A DNA stretch of 5,425 nucleotides, from contig WOZN01000045.1 in assembly GCA_011620245.1 (NCBI GenBank), positions 1 through 5,425 of the forward strand, given 5' to 3'. Made by a program: the position numbers and the translations under genes. The notes below the pieces were generated by a model. The model worked only from the letters and a program-made list of their open reading frames with translations. It had not been told where the DNA came from and did not search any database. Position 1 is the stretch's first letter. Every line of letters begins with the position of its first letter. Positions 1 to 5,402 of this stretch are shown here, piece by piece. Source of the stretch: Acidovorax sp. (lineage in GTDB: Bacteria > Pseudomonadota > Gammaproteobacteria > Burkholderiales > Burkholderiaceae_C).

Positions 1-126
1 ACTGCAGAGGCGTGATTCGTATTGACCGGCCCGAGAGGGCCTATCAACCGCCGTTGCTAGGATCAGAGCACGGAAGAGGCGCCGCCCCAACCATGACAGG
101 TTTCACCGATGCAGAGGCAGAGCCCA

Positions 127-285
127 CGCGGCCTTGACCGCCTCCATAGCGCTGCAGCGTGCGCAGCCCTGGCATTGGGCGGGTGCCCGATAAAGAGCCG
201 CAAATTGGCTCGCGCGCAGGTCGCGGCGGAACCAGATAAGTCCGGTGGCGTAAGCGGGCCCCTGTTCACCGCTAAAATTGGCCAA
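127..285 (-). pseudogene. phr: Remnant of a DNA photolyase gene (N-terminal stub)
   Basis: Read on the minus strand from 285, this frame contains TGLIWFRRDLRA (246 down to 211). This is the signature opening of the photolyase/cryptochrome alpha/beta domain, which repairs cyclobutane pyrimidine dimers with light. It continues to an AALYRA segment (to about 184) like the family's NAALYHAL, but the conserved Asp-Asn before it is replaced by Ser-Gln-Phe. After QCQ (169) the similarity ends and the frame stops within about 20 codons; an intact enzyme has roughly 450-500 residues. In another minus frame RTLQRY (163-146) followed by VKAA (138-127) resembles the family C-terminus, which would fit a large internal deletion plus a one-base shift. 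That second part is inference. The 5' end is uncertain: no good start codon is seen and the frame abuts the yqgE start, as expected for formerly divergent genes. Confidence 0.55.
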
Positions 286-884
286 TGTCCTCCGATTCTG
301 CGCCCATCAACCTGACGCATCATTTCCTGATCGCCATGCCCGGTCTGGAAGATGAGCCCTTCGCGCGCAGTGTGGTGTACCTGTGTGAGCACAGTGAACG
401 CGGCGCCCTGGGCCTGATCATCAACAAGCCCTCCGACATCACGCTCAAGGGGCTTTTCGACAAGGTCGGCCTGTCCTTGCGGCGCGAGGATCTCCGTGCA
501 GAGCCGGTGTTCCAGGGCGGCCCGGTGCAGACCGAGCGCGGCTTTGTGCTACACGATCCCATGCTGATGAATCGCGCCGAGACCGATGAGTCCGCCTATG
601 CCTCCACCATGACCATCCCCGGCGGCCTGGAGATGACCACCTCCAAGGATGTGCTCGAAGCGCTGTCCACCGGCGCCGGGCCGCGCCGGGTGCTTGTCAC
701 GCTGGGGTATTCGTCCTGGGGCGAGGGCCAGCTGGAGTCGGAGCTGGCCGAGAACGCCTGGCTCACGGTGGCGGCCGATCTGTCGGTGATTTTCGACACG
801 CCTGTGTCCCAGCGCTATGACAAGGCGCTGGCGCTGCTGGGGCTGCAGGCCTGGATGCTCTCGCCCGATGTGGGGCACGCATGA
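285..884 (+). CDS. yqgE: YqgE/AlgH family protein (UPF0301, DUF179)
   Basis: This 199-residue protein matches the AlgH/YqgE family over its full length. Visible family motifs are HHFLIAMP (12-19), GALGLIINKP (40-49), VFQGGPV (75-81), GFVLH (86-90), TSKDVL (119-124) and the block LGYSSWGEGQLE with a following N.W (140-159). The biochemical role is unknown. In Pseudomonas the homologue was named AlgH for an effect on alginate production, and the gene commonly sits beside ruvX. There is no signal peptide or membrane segment, so it is probably cytosolic. The ATG at 285 was chosen because family proteins begin just before the NLTHHF motif and no other in-frame start fits. No Shine-Dalgarno sequence precedes it. 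The stop overlaps the ruvX start as ATGA, implying cotranscription and translational coupling. Family assignment is firm; molecular function is open. Confidence 0.95.
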   Translation: MSSDSAPINLTHHFLIAMPGLEDEPFARSVVYLCEHSERGALGLIINKPSDITLKGLFDKVGLSLRREDLRAEPVFQGGPVQTERGFVLHDPMLMNRAETDESAYASTMTIPGGLEMTTSKDVLEALSTGAGPRRVLVTLGYSSWGEGQLESELAENAWLTVAADLSVIFDTPVSQRYDKALALLGLQAWMLSPDVGHA

Positions 885-1300
885 CCGGCTTGCCCGCTCA
901 GCCCGCTGTTCCCGCGCATTTCCAGACCTTTCTTGCTTTTGATTTTGGCCTCAAGCGCACGGGCGTGGCCATGGGCAATCGCATGCTTGGGAGCGCGACG
1001 CCGCAGCCCACCATACAGGCCGATGGCGATGCCCGCTTCGTGCAGGTGGCGCAGCGCATCAAAGAATGGCAACCCGACGCCCTGGTGATCGGCGTGCCTT
1101 ACCACCCCGACGGCGCCAGCCACGAGAACACCGAGCGCGCGCTCAAGTTCGGCCGCCAGTTGCGCGGGCGCTTCGGACTGCAGGTGTTTGAGGTGGACGA
1201 GCGCTACAGCACCACCGAAGCCATTGCCAGTGGCGCCAAGGACGCCGATGCCGCTTCGGCCTGCATCATCCTGGAGCAGTTTTTGAGGAATCTTCCATGA
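881..1300 (+). CDS. ruvX: RuvX/YqgF, Holliday junction resolvase-like nuclease
   Basis: This 139-residue protein has the YqgF RNase H-like fold. The first acidic motif is LAFDFGLKRTGVAMG with Asp21, the second is VDERYSTTEA with Asp106-Glu107, and the third is Asp123 in the helix DADAASACIILEQFL. These correspond to the three metal-binding acidic positions of the family, so the active site appears intact. Family members are linked to processing of the 5' end of pre-16S rRNA and proposed as alternative Holliday junction resolvases; which role dominates here cannot be read from the sequence. It acts in the cytosol. About 12 residues precede the core, a normal length. The start at 881 overlaps the yqgE stop (ATGA) with a weak TGGGG at 871-875, and its own stop overlaps the pyrR ATG in the same way, so three genes are chained by four-base overlaps. 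Confidence 0.95.
   Translation: MTGLPAQPAVPAHFQTFLAFDFGLKRTGVAMGNRMLGSATPQPTIQADGDARFVQVAQRIKEWQPDALVIGVPYHPDGASHENTERALKFGRQLRGRFGLQVFEVDERYSTTEAIASGAKDADAASACIILEQFLRNLP
1285..1289 (+). promoter_or_regulatory. Ribosome binding site for pyrR
   Basis: GAGGA lies seven bases before the ATG at 1297, inside the last codons of ruvX. It is the reason for preferring the upstream pyrR start over GTG codons at 1393 or 1402, which have no comparable site. This start makes the repeat-derived segment part of the protein. Confidence 0.7.
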
Positions 1301-1899
1301 GCAACCCTTCCCATCCTGGCGCAGCCGGGGGATTTTCCGCCGGGCCGCCCCAAGGAAAATCAGCCCCCTCGGGGGGCAGCGCAGCACATGCTGTGGCAAG
1401 CGTGGGGGCTCTGTCTCTCGATGCCGAGGCTTTGTACCGCGAGCTGTTGCGCGGCGTGCGCAGTTTGTGGACTCCCACCACGCGCCTGGCGGGCATTGCC
1501 TCGGGCGGCGCCTGGCTGGCCGAGCGCCTGCAAAAAGACCTGGGGCTCGATGGCGCGCCTGGCGTGCTGTCCTCGGCGATGCACCGCGATGATTTTGCCC
1601 AGCGTGGCCTGTCGGCCAGCGCGCAGACTTCGCTGCCGTTTGATGTGAACGGCGCCGATGTGCTGGTGCTCGACGATGTGCTCTACACCGGCCGCACCAT
1701 CCGCGCGGTGCTCAACGAGCTGTTCGACTATGGCCGGCCCGCCAGCGTGCGCCTGGCCGTGCTGGTGGACCGGGGCGGGCGCGAGCTGCCGGTGCAGGCC
1801 GACTTTGCGGCCGCCCGCGTGGCGCTGCCGTCCTCGCAGTCGCTGGCGCTGGCGCGCGACGAGCAGGGCCGCTTCCAATTCCAAGTCAAAGAGGTGTGA
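1297..1899 (+). CDS. pyrR: PyrR, pyrimidine operon regulator / uracil phosphoribosyltransferase
   Basis: The conserved PyrR domain starts near residue 39 (LSLDAEALYRELL). It includes GIASGGAWLAERL (66-78), the PRPP-binding loop VLVLDDVLYTGRTIR (122-136), and LVDRGGRELPVQADF (156-170), all diagnostic of PyrR-type phosphoribosyltransferases. Gram-positive PyrR binds pyr mRNA in response to UMP/UTP and also makes UMP from uracil and PRPP. RNA binding is unproven here and I see no clear PyrR-box leader. At 200 residues it is longer than the usual roughly 165-180. The excess is residues about 4-38, low-complexity Gly/Ala/Ser/Pro encoded by an intergenic-type repeat at 1323-1410. The ATG at 1297 has a good ribosome binding site and overlaps the ruvX stop. 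Alternative GTG starts at 1393 and 1402 would give a normal-length protein. pyrB follows after three bases. Confidence 0.93.
   Translation: MSNPSHPGAAGGFSAGPPQGKSAPSGGSAAHAVASVGALSLDAEALYRELLRGVRSLWTPTTRLAGIASGGAWLAERLQKDLGLDGAPGVLSSAMHRDDFAQRGLSASAQTSLPFDVNGADVLVLDDVLYTGRTIRAVLNELFDYGRPASVRLAVLVDRGGRELPVQADFAAARVALPSSQSLALARDEQGRFQFQVKEV
1323..1410 (+). repeat. GC-rich palindromic repeat read in frame within pyrR
   Basis: The stretch contains an 8-base inverted repeat, GATTTTCC (1331-1338) with GGAAAATC (1354-1361), around a GC-rich loop. It is followed by the hairpin GCCCCC-TCG-GGGGGC (1363-1377) and a tail ending CGTGGGGGC near 1409. The arrangement GGGCCGCCCCAAGG, then a C-run/G-run hairpin, then GTGGGGGC matches my recollection of an abundant intergenic repeat in Acidovorax and relatives; I could not search for it. 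It has no stop codon in the pyrR frame and encodes residues about 10-38. Boundaries are approximate. The core 1360-1376 recurs at 2962-2978 with two differences. Confidence 0.7.
1891..1896 (+). promoter_or_regulatory. Ribosome binding site for pyrB
   Basis: GAGGTG ends six bases before the GTG at 1903 and overlaps the last codons of pyrR. It supports GTG 1903 as the real pyrB start, giving the peptide start [10 protein letters not shown] typical of this enzyme class, and suggests translational coupling to pyrR. Confidence 0.7.
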
Positions 1900-1902
1900 C
1901 CC

Positions 1903-2865
1903 GTGCTGCACAAGCGCAACCCCCAACTCAACAACCAAGGCGAGCTGATCCACCTGCTGTCCATCGAGGGCCTGCCGCGCGACATCGTCACGCATATCCT
2001 CGACACCGCCACCAACTTCGTTTCGGTGAACGACCGCGAAGTCAAGAAGGTGCCCCTCTTGCGCGGCAAGAGCGTGTTCAACCTGTTCTTCGAGAACAGC
2101 ACGCGCACGCGCACCACGTTCGAGATCGCGGCCAAGCGCCTCTCGGCCGACGTGCTCAACCTCGACATCGCGCGCAGTTCTGCAACCAAGGGCGAGTCGC
2201 TGCTCGACACCATCGCCAACCTGTCGGCCATGGCGGCCGACCTGTTTGTGGTGCGGCACAGCGAGTCGGGCGCGCCCTACCTGATCGCCCAGCATGTGGC
2301 GCCCCATGTGCATGTGATCAATGCTGGCGATGGCCGCCACGCCCACCCCACGCAGGGGCTGCTGGACATGTACACCATCCGGCATTACAAAAAGGATTTC
2401 AGCAACCTCACCGTGGCCATCGTCGGCGACGTGCAGCATTCGCGCGTGGCGCGCTCCGACATCCATGGTCTTGCCACCCTGGGCTGCCCCGAGGTGCGCG
2501 TGGTGGGCCCGCGCACGCTGGTGCCGTCCGACATGGCGCAGATGGGCGTGCGCGTGTGCCACAACCTCGAAGAGGGCATCAAGGATGCCGACGTGGTCAT
2601 CACCCTGCGCCTGCAGAACGAGCGCATGAGCGGCGCGCTGCTGCCGTCGAGCCACGAGTATTTCAAGAGCTTCGGCCTCACGCCCGAAAAGCTGCAGCTG
2701 GCCAGGCCCGACGCCATCGTCATGCACCCCGGCCCCATCAATCGCGGCGTGGAGATCGACTCTGCCGTGGTCGATGGCAAGCAGAGCGTGATCCTGCCGC
2801 AGGTGACCTTTGGCATCGCCGTGCGCATGGCCGTGATGTCCATCGTCGCGGGGAATGAAGCGTGA
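1903..2865 (+). CDS. pyrB: Aspartate carbamoyltransferase catalytic subunit
   Basis: PyrB condenses carbamoyl phosphate with L-aspartate to carbamoyl aspartate, the committed step of de novo pyrimidine synthesis, in the cytosol. All diagnostic sites are present in 320 residues: the carbamoyl-phosphate loop [13 protein letters not shown] (62-74, with Ser66, Thr67, Arg68), KGES (97-100), [10 protein letters not shown] (117-126), HPTQGLLD (148-155), the aspartate-domain motif [10 protein letters not shown] (176-185), LRLQNER (235-241) and [11 protein letters not shown] (275-285). The roughly 20-residue N-terminal extension before the first helix matches Pseudomonas-type class enzymes, in which PyrB binds nucleotide effectors and assembles with a dihydroorotase-like partner. 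That partner, pyrX, lies downstream, and no pyrI regulatory subunit is seen. The GTG start follows pyrR by three bases with a good ribosome binding site. The enzyme appears intact; only the class assignment relies on context. Confidence 0.97.
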   Translation: MLHKRNPQLNNQGELIHLLSIEGLPRDIVTHILDTATNFVSVNDREVKKVPLLRGKSVFNLFFENSTRTRTTFEIAAKRLSADVLNLDIARSSATKGESLLDTIANLSAMAADLFVVRHSESGAPYLIAQHVAPHVHVINAGDGRHAHPTQGLLDMYTIRHYKKDFSNLTVAIVGDVQHSRVARSDIHGLATLGCPEVRVVGPRTLVPSDMAQMGVRVCHNLEEGIKDADVVITLRLQNERMSGALLPSSHEYFKSFGLTPEKLQLARPDAIVMHPGPINRGVEIDSAVVDGKQSVILPQVTFGIAVRMAVMSIVAGNEA

Positions 2866-3065
2866 CCCCCCTGAGTCGCTTCGCGCCACGGTGGCAGGGC
2901 CAGAGGCGCGGCCTCTTCGGCCTGTCCCAGCCTGCGCAGGCAGGCTTGGAGCCGCAGGCCCTCAGCCCCCAAGGGGGGACGCCACCCCTGGCCCGGCGAA
3001 GCCGGTTCCACGGTGGCCCTCGCATGGGGTCTGCTGCGGCGCAAGCGGCAGCGGGCGAGTATGGG
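2866..3065 (+). repeat. Repeat-filled pyrB-pyrX spacer with a series of hairpins
   Basis: This spacer is a mosaic of palindromes. Clear ones are AGAGGC-GCG-GCCTCT (2902-2916), AGCCTGC-GCAG-GCAGGCT (2929-2946) and CCCCC-AA-GGGGG (2966-2977). CCACGGTGGC occurs twice (2886-2895 and 3008-3017). The opening CCCCCTGAGTCGCTTCGC and the C-run/G-run hairpin resemble short intergenic repeats I remember as frequent in Comamonadaceae; copy number elsewhere is not known to me. In Pseudomonas, pyrB and pyrC' are close together, so this looks like inserted DNA. The C/G hairpin lacks a following T-run, so it is not a convincing terminator. One frame stays open across the whole spacer. Confidence 0.65.
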
Positions 3066-3089
3066 AGTGATGCATTTGCAATGATATTG

Positions 3090-3138
3090 ATAGCTGCTAG
3101 CGCTTATGCAGTAAGCGCTGGCGGCCAATTTGGCTTGA
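3090..3138 (+). repeat. AGCGCTTA-type 49-base repeat, copy 1
   Basis: The core is the inverted repeat AGCGCTTA (3099-3106) and TAAGCGCT (3112-3119) with a five-base loop, extendable outward by one G-T and two further pairs in RNA. A smaller hairpin follows, GCCAA-T-TTGGC (3124-3134). It aligns without gaps to 5297-5345, same orientation, with 38 of 49 identical; four of the eleven differences fall in the main loop. I recognise the motif as a dispersed Comamonadaceae intergenic repeat. It ends four bases before the pyrX ATG and therefore forms its leader. Confidence 0.8.
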
Positions 3139-3142
3139 AATC

Positions 3143-4438
3143 ATGAAGATACTGATCCAGAACGGCCGCGTGATCGACCCCGCCTCGGGCTTCGATCAGA
3201 CCTGCAGCATCGCGCTGGCGGCCGGCCGCATCGTGGGCGTGAACCGCGTGCCGCCCGGGTTCGCGCCCAACCGTGTGATCAACGCGGCAGGCTGCATCGT
3301 GCTGCCGGGCCTGGTAGACCTGGCCGCGCGCCTGCGCGAGCCCGGCCACGAGCATGAAGGCATGCTCGAATCCGAGATGGCCGCCGCCGTGGCCGGGGGC
3401 GTCACCAGCCTCGTGTGCCCGCCCGACACCGACCCCGTGCTCGACGAGCCGGGCCTGGTGGAAATGCTCAAGTTCCGCGCCGAGAAGCTGCACCAGTCGC
3501 GCCTGTTTCCGCTGGGCGCGCTCACGCGTGGCCTGGCCGGCGAGGTGCTCACCGAGATGGCCGAGCTCACCGAAGCGGGCTGCGTGGGCTTTGGCCAGGC
3601 CGAGGTGCCGCTGGCCAGCACGCAGGTGCTGCAGCGCGCGCTGCAATATGCCGCCACCTTTGGCTACACCGTGTGGCTGCGCCCGCAAGAGATGCACCTG
3701 GGGCGTGGGGTGGCCGCCAGCGGTCCGCTGGCCACGCGCCTGGGCCTGCCGGGCGTGCCCGTGGCGGCCGAAACCATTGCGCTGCACACCATCTTCGAGC
3801 TGCTCAAGACCACCGGCGCCAGCATGCACCTGTGCCGCCTGAGCAGCGCCGCCGGGGTGGAGCTGCTGCGCCGCGCCAAGGCCGAGGGCCTCAAGGTCAC
3901 GGCCGATGTGAGCATCAACTCGCTGCACCTCACGGACCTGGACATCGGCTTTTTTGACAGCCGCGCCCGCCTCTCGCCCCCGCTGCGCCAGCAGCGCGAC
4001 CGCGACGCGCTCCATGCCGCGCTGGCCGACGGCACCATCGACGCGCTGGTGTCCGACCACAACCCGGTCGATGAAGACGCCAAGACCCTGCCTTTTGCCG
4101 AGGCCGAGCCCGGCGCCACGGGGCTGGAGCTGCTGCTGAGCCTGGCGCTCAAGTGGTCGCAGGACAGCGGCGTGCCGCTGCCGCGCGCCATGGCCACCGT
4201 CACATGCGAGCCCGCGCGGGTGCTGGGCAACGCCCTGGGCACCTTGCAGGCCAGCGTGGGCCAGATCGTGGAAGGCGGCGTGGGTGACCTGTGCATCCTC
4301 GACCCGCAGGCCGCCTGGACGGTGCAGGACGACGCCTTGCGCAGCCAGGGCAAGCACACGCCGTTTTCGGGCTACGAGTTGCCGGGCCAGGTGCGCGCCA
4401 CGCTGGTCGGCGGCCAGGTGGCTTTCGAGCGCGGCTGA
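3143..4438 (+). CDS. pyrX: Noncatalytic dihydroorotase-like subunit of aspartate carbamoyltransferase (PyrX/PyrC')
   Basis: This 431-residue protein has the amidohydrolase fold of class I dihydroorotase, from MKILIQNGRVIDPASG through VLPGLVDL (53-60) to the C-terminal beta domain, but the active site is dismantled. The DxHxHxREPG motif reads DLAARLREPG (59-68), so both zinc-binding histidines are Ala61 and Arg63. The usual SDDG acid site reads GQAEV (151-155), HxxH-ST reads HLCRLSS (229-235), and PHHL reads INSL (258-261). Only the DH pair (305-306), normally in TDHAPH, remains. The same loss defines Pseudomonas PyrC', which lacks dihydroorotase activity but is needed to assemble the dodecameric enzyme with PyrB. 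Its place after pyrB supports that role. A working pyrC is expected elsewhere. No clear Shine-Dalgarno precedes the ATG, and the leader is a palindromic repeat. The ATG is preferred because it gives the canonical family N-terminus. Confidence 0.92.
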   Translation: MKILIQNGRVIDPASGFDQTCSIALAAGRIVGVNRVPPGFAPNRVINAAGCIVLPGLVDLAARLREPGHEHEGMLESEMAAAVAGGVTSLVCPPDTDPVLDEPGLVEMLKFRAEKLHQSRLFPLGALTRGLAGEVLTEMAELTEAGCVGFGQAEVPLASTQVLQRALQYAATFGYTVWLRPQEMHLGRGVAASGPLATRLGLPGVPVAAETIALHTIFELLKTTGASMHLCRLSSAAGVELLRRAKAEGLKVTADVSINSLHLTDLDIGFFDSRARLSPPLRQQRDRDALHAALADGTIDALVSDHNPVDEDAKTLPFAEAEPGATGLELLLSLALKWSQDSGVPLPRAMATVTCEPARVLGNALGTLQASVGQIVEGGVGDLCILDPQAAWTVQDDALRSQGKHTPFSGYELPGQVRATLVGGQVAFERG

Positions 4439-4494
4439 CCCGTGCACTCCTGTTGTGTGCGGCCCGCCCGCTGGCGTTGTGCGGGGGGTGTGGC

Positions 4495-5232
4495 ATGAAT
4501 AATCTGCGGGCCTGCTGGCGCCTGTTGCGCGTGCTGGGCCATATCCTCAAGGGCCTGACGATTGTGGCGGTGCGCTTTCCTGCGCTGTCGCCCGACCAGC
4601 AATACGCCCGCGTGCAGGCCTGGGCGATGCGGCTGCTGGCCCATGCGGGCATTTCGCTGCGCATCATCGGCACCCCGCCCGTGACGGGGCCCGTGGTGCT
4701 GGTGGCCAACCACCTGTCGTGGCTCGACATTCCGGTCATGCACGCGGCGCGGCATTGCCGTTTTATCTCCAAATCGGATGTGCAGGCCTGGCCAGTGATT
4801 GGCACACTGGCCAACGCCGCGGGCACCCTCTACATCGAACGCAACTCGCGCCGCGATGCGCTGCGCATGGTGCGCTCCATGCACGAGGCGCTGGAGCGTG
4901 GCGATGTGCTGGCGGTTTTCCCTGAAGGCACCACGGGCGACGGCCGGACCATGCTGCCGTTTCATGCCAACCTGCTGCAGGCGGCGGTGACGGCAGATGC
5001 CTTCGTGCAGCCCGTGGGCCTGCGATTTGTCGACAAGGCGAGCGGCGTGACCAGCTTCGCGCCCAGCTATATGGGCGACGAAACCCTGGTGGGCTCCATC
5101 TGGCGCACCCTGCGCGCGCCCGCCATCGAGGCCGTGGTGCACTACGGCGTGCCCGAACAGGCAGGTGGCCGTGACCGGCGCGCCTGGACGCAGCACCTGC
5201 ACGACACGGTGGACCGCCTGCGCAAGGGTTGA
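4495..5232 (+). CDS. plsC: 1-acyl-sn-glycerol-3-phosphate acyltransferase (PlsC family)
   Basis: This 245-residue protein carries all four PlsC/LPLAT blocks. Block I is ANHLSWLDIP with the catalytic H73-x4-D78 pair, block II GTLYIERNSRRDA (110-122), block III FPEGTTGDG (142-150) and block IV VQPVGLRF (171-178). The family transfers a fatty acyl group to lysophosphatidic acid to make phosphatidic acid at the inner membrane. Hydrophobic stretches at residues 11-30 and before block I fit membrane association, but there is no strong transmembrane anchor. Some family members act on ornithine lipids or other lysolipids, so the exact acceptor is not proven. The frame is open upstream to 4291, but that part is pyrX sequence in another frame. 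ATG 4495 gives the expected N-terminus and has a G-rich GGGGGGTG a few bases upstream. It follows pyrX by 56 bases, probably in the same transcript. Confidence 0.92.
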   Translation: MNNLRACWRLLRVLGHILKGLTIVAVRFPALSPDQQYARVQAWAMRLLAHAGISLRIIGTPPVTGPVVLVANHLSWLDIPVMHAARHCRFISKSDVQAWPVIGTLANAAGTLYIERNSRRDALRMVRSMHEALERGDVLAVFPEGTTGDGRTMLPFHANLLQAAVTADAFVQPVGLRFVDKASGVTSFAPSYMGDETLVGSIWRTLRAPAIEAVVHYGVPEQAGGRDRRAWTQHLHDTVDRLRKG

Positions 5233-5246
5233 GCCGGATGCGCCCT

Positions 5247-5273
5247 CCACGCGCCCGCTGCGTGGTTGCTTTT
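5247..5273 (+). terminator. Possible intrinsic terminator after plsC
   Basis: CCACGC (5247-5252) and GCGTGG (5260-5265) form a 6-base-pair stem with a seven-base loop, followed at once by TTGCTTTT. It lies 14 bases after the plsC stop, the right place to end the transcript. The T-tract is interrupted and the stem is short, so strength is uncertain. Confidence 0.45.
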
Positions 5274-5284
5274 AGGTAGATTTT

Positions 5285-5345
5285 GCTATTATTTAAATAG
5301 CTTATTGCGCTTATTGCATAAGCGCTAGCGGCTGATTTGGCCTGA
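5285..5345 (+). repeat. AGCGCTTA-type repeat, copy 2, with adjoining AT-rich hairpin
   Basis: GCGCTTAT (5307-5314) pairs with ATAAGCGC (5318-5325) over a three-base loop. The 49 bases 5297-5345 match copy 1 at 38 positions in the same orientation. Immediately upstream, overlapping its first bases, is a second hairpin, GCTATT (5285-5290) with AATAGC (5296-5301), which copy 1 lacks in recognisable form. It lies in the noncoding end of the window, where such elements are expected. Confidence 0.8.
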
Positions 5346-5376
5346 TTGGCGACTTGTCTCAGATGTCTCACCCCAT

Positions 5377-5402
5377 CCGTTCGGGCTGAGCCCGTCGAAG
5401 CC
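5377..5402 (+). repeat. REP-like short palindrome
   Basis: The hairpin CGGGC-TGA-GCCCG (5382-5394) sits inside CCGTTCGGGCTGAGCCCG followed by TCGAAGCC. This motif resembles a short dispersed extragenic palindrome seen in many proteobacterial genomes; I recognise it from memory and cannot count copies. No gene is visible from 5233 to the window end. Confidence 0.5.

Noticed and set aside
28..41. Hairpin GGCCC-GAGA-GGGCC as a terminator
   Set aside because: The stem is only five base pairs and neither strand has a T-run after it, so it cannot be called.
1..126. Possible gene or RNA upstream of the photolyase remnant
   Set aside because: Only short frames with no recognisable motif were seen, and no tRNA or riboswitch pattern was found.
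109..315. 68-codon plus-strand open frame overlapping the start of yqgE
   Set aside because: It runs antisense to the photolyase remnant and into yqgE in another frame, with no domain and no good ribosome binding site.
1360..2889. Long open frame on the minus strand opposite pyrR and pyrB
   Set aside because: It is a shadow of the real genes: the translation is rich in His, Gln, Ala and Arg with no domain, while the plus strand shows full sets of PyrR and PyrB motifs.
3104..4447. Long minus-strand open frame opposite pyrX
   Set aside because: Same reason: composition typical of antisense to a GC-rich gene, no recognisable family.
4291..4494. N-terminal extension of the acyltransferase back to 4291
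   Set aside because: This part is out-of-frame pyrX coding sequence plus spacer; the ATG at 4495 gives the normal family N-terminus.
3090..5345. CRISPR array
   Set aside because: There are only two similar repeats, over 2 kb apart with genes between them, and no spacer periodicity.
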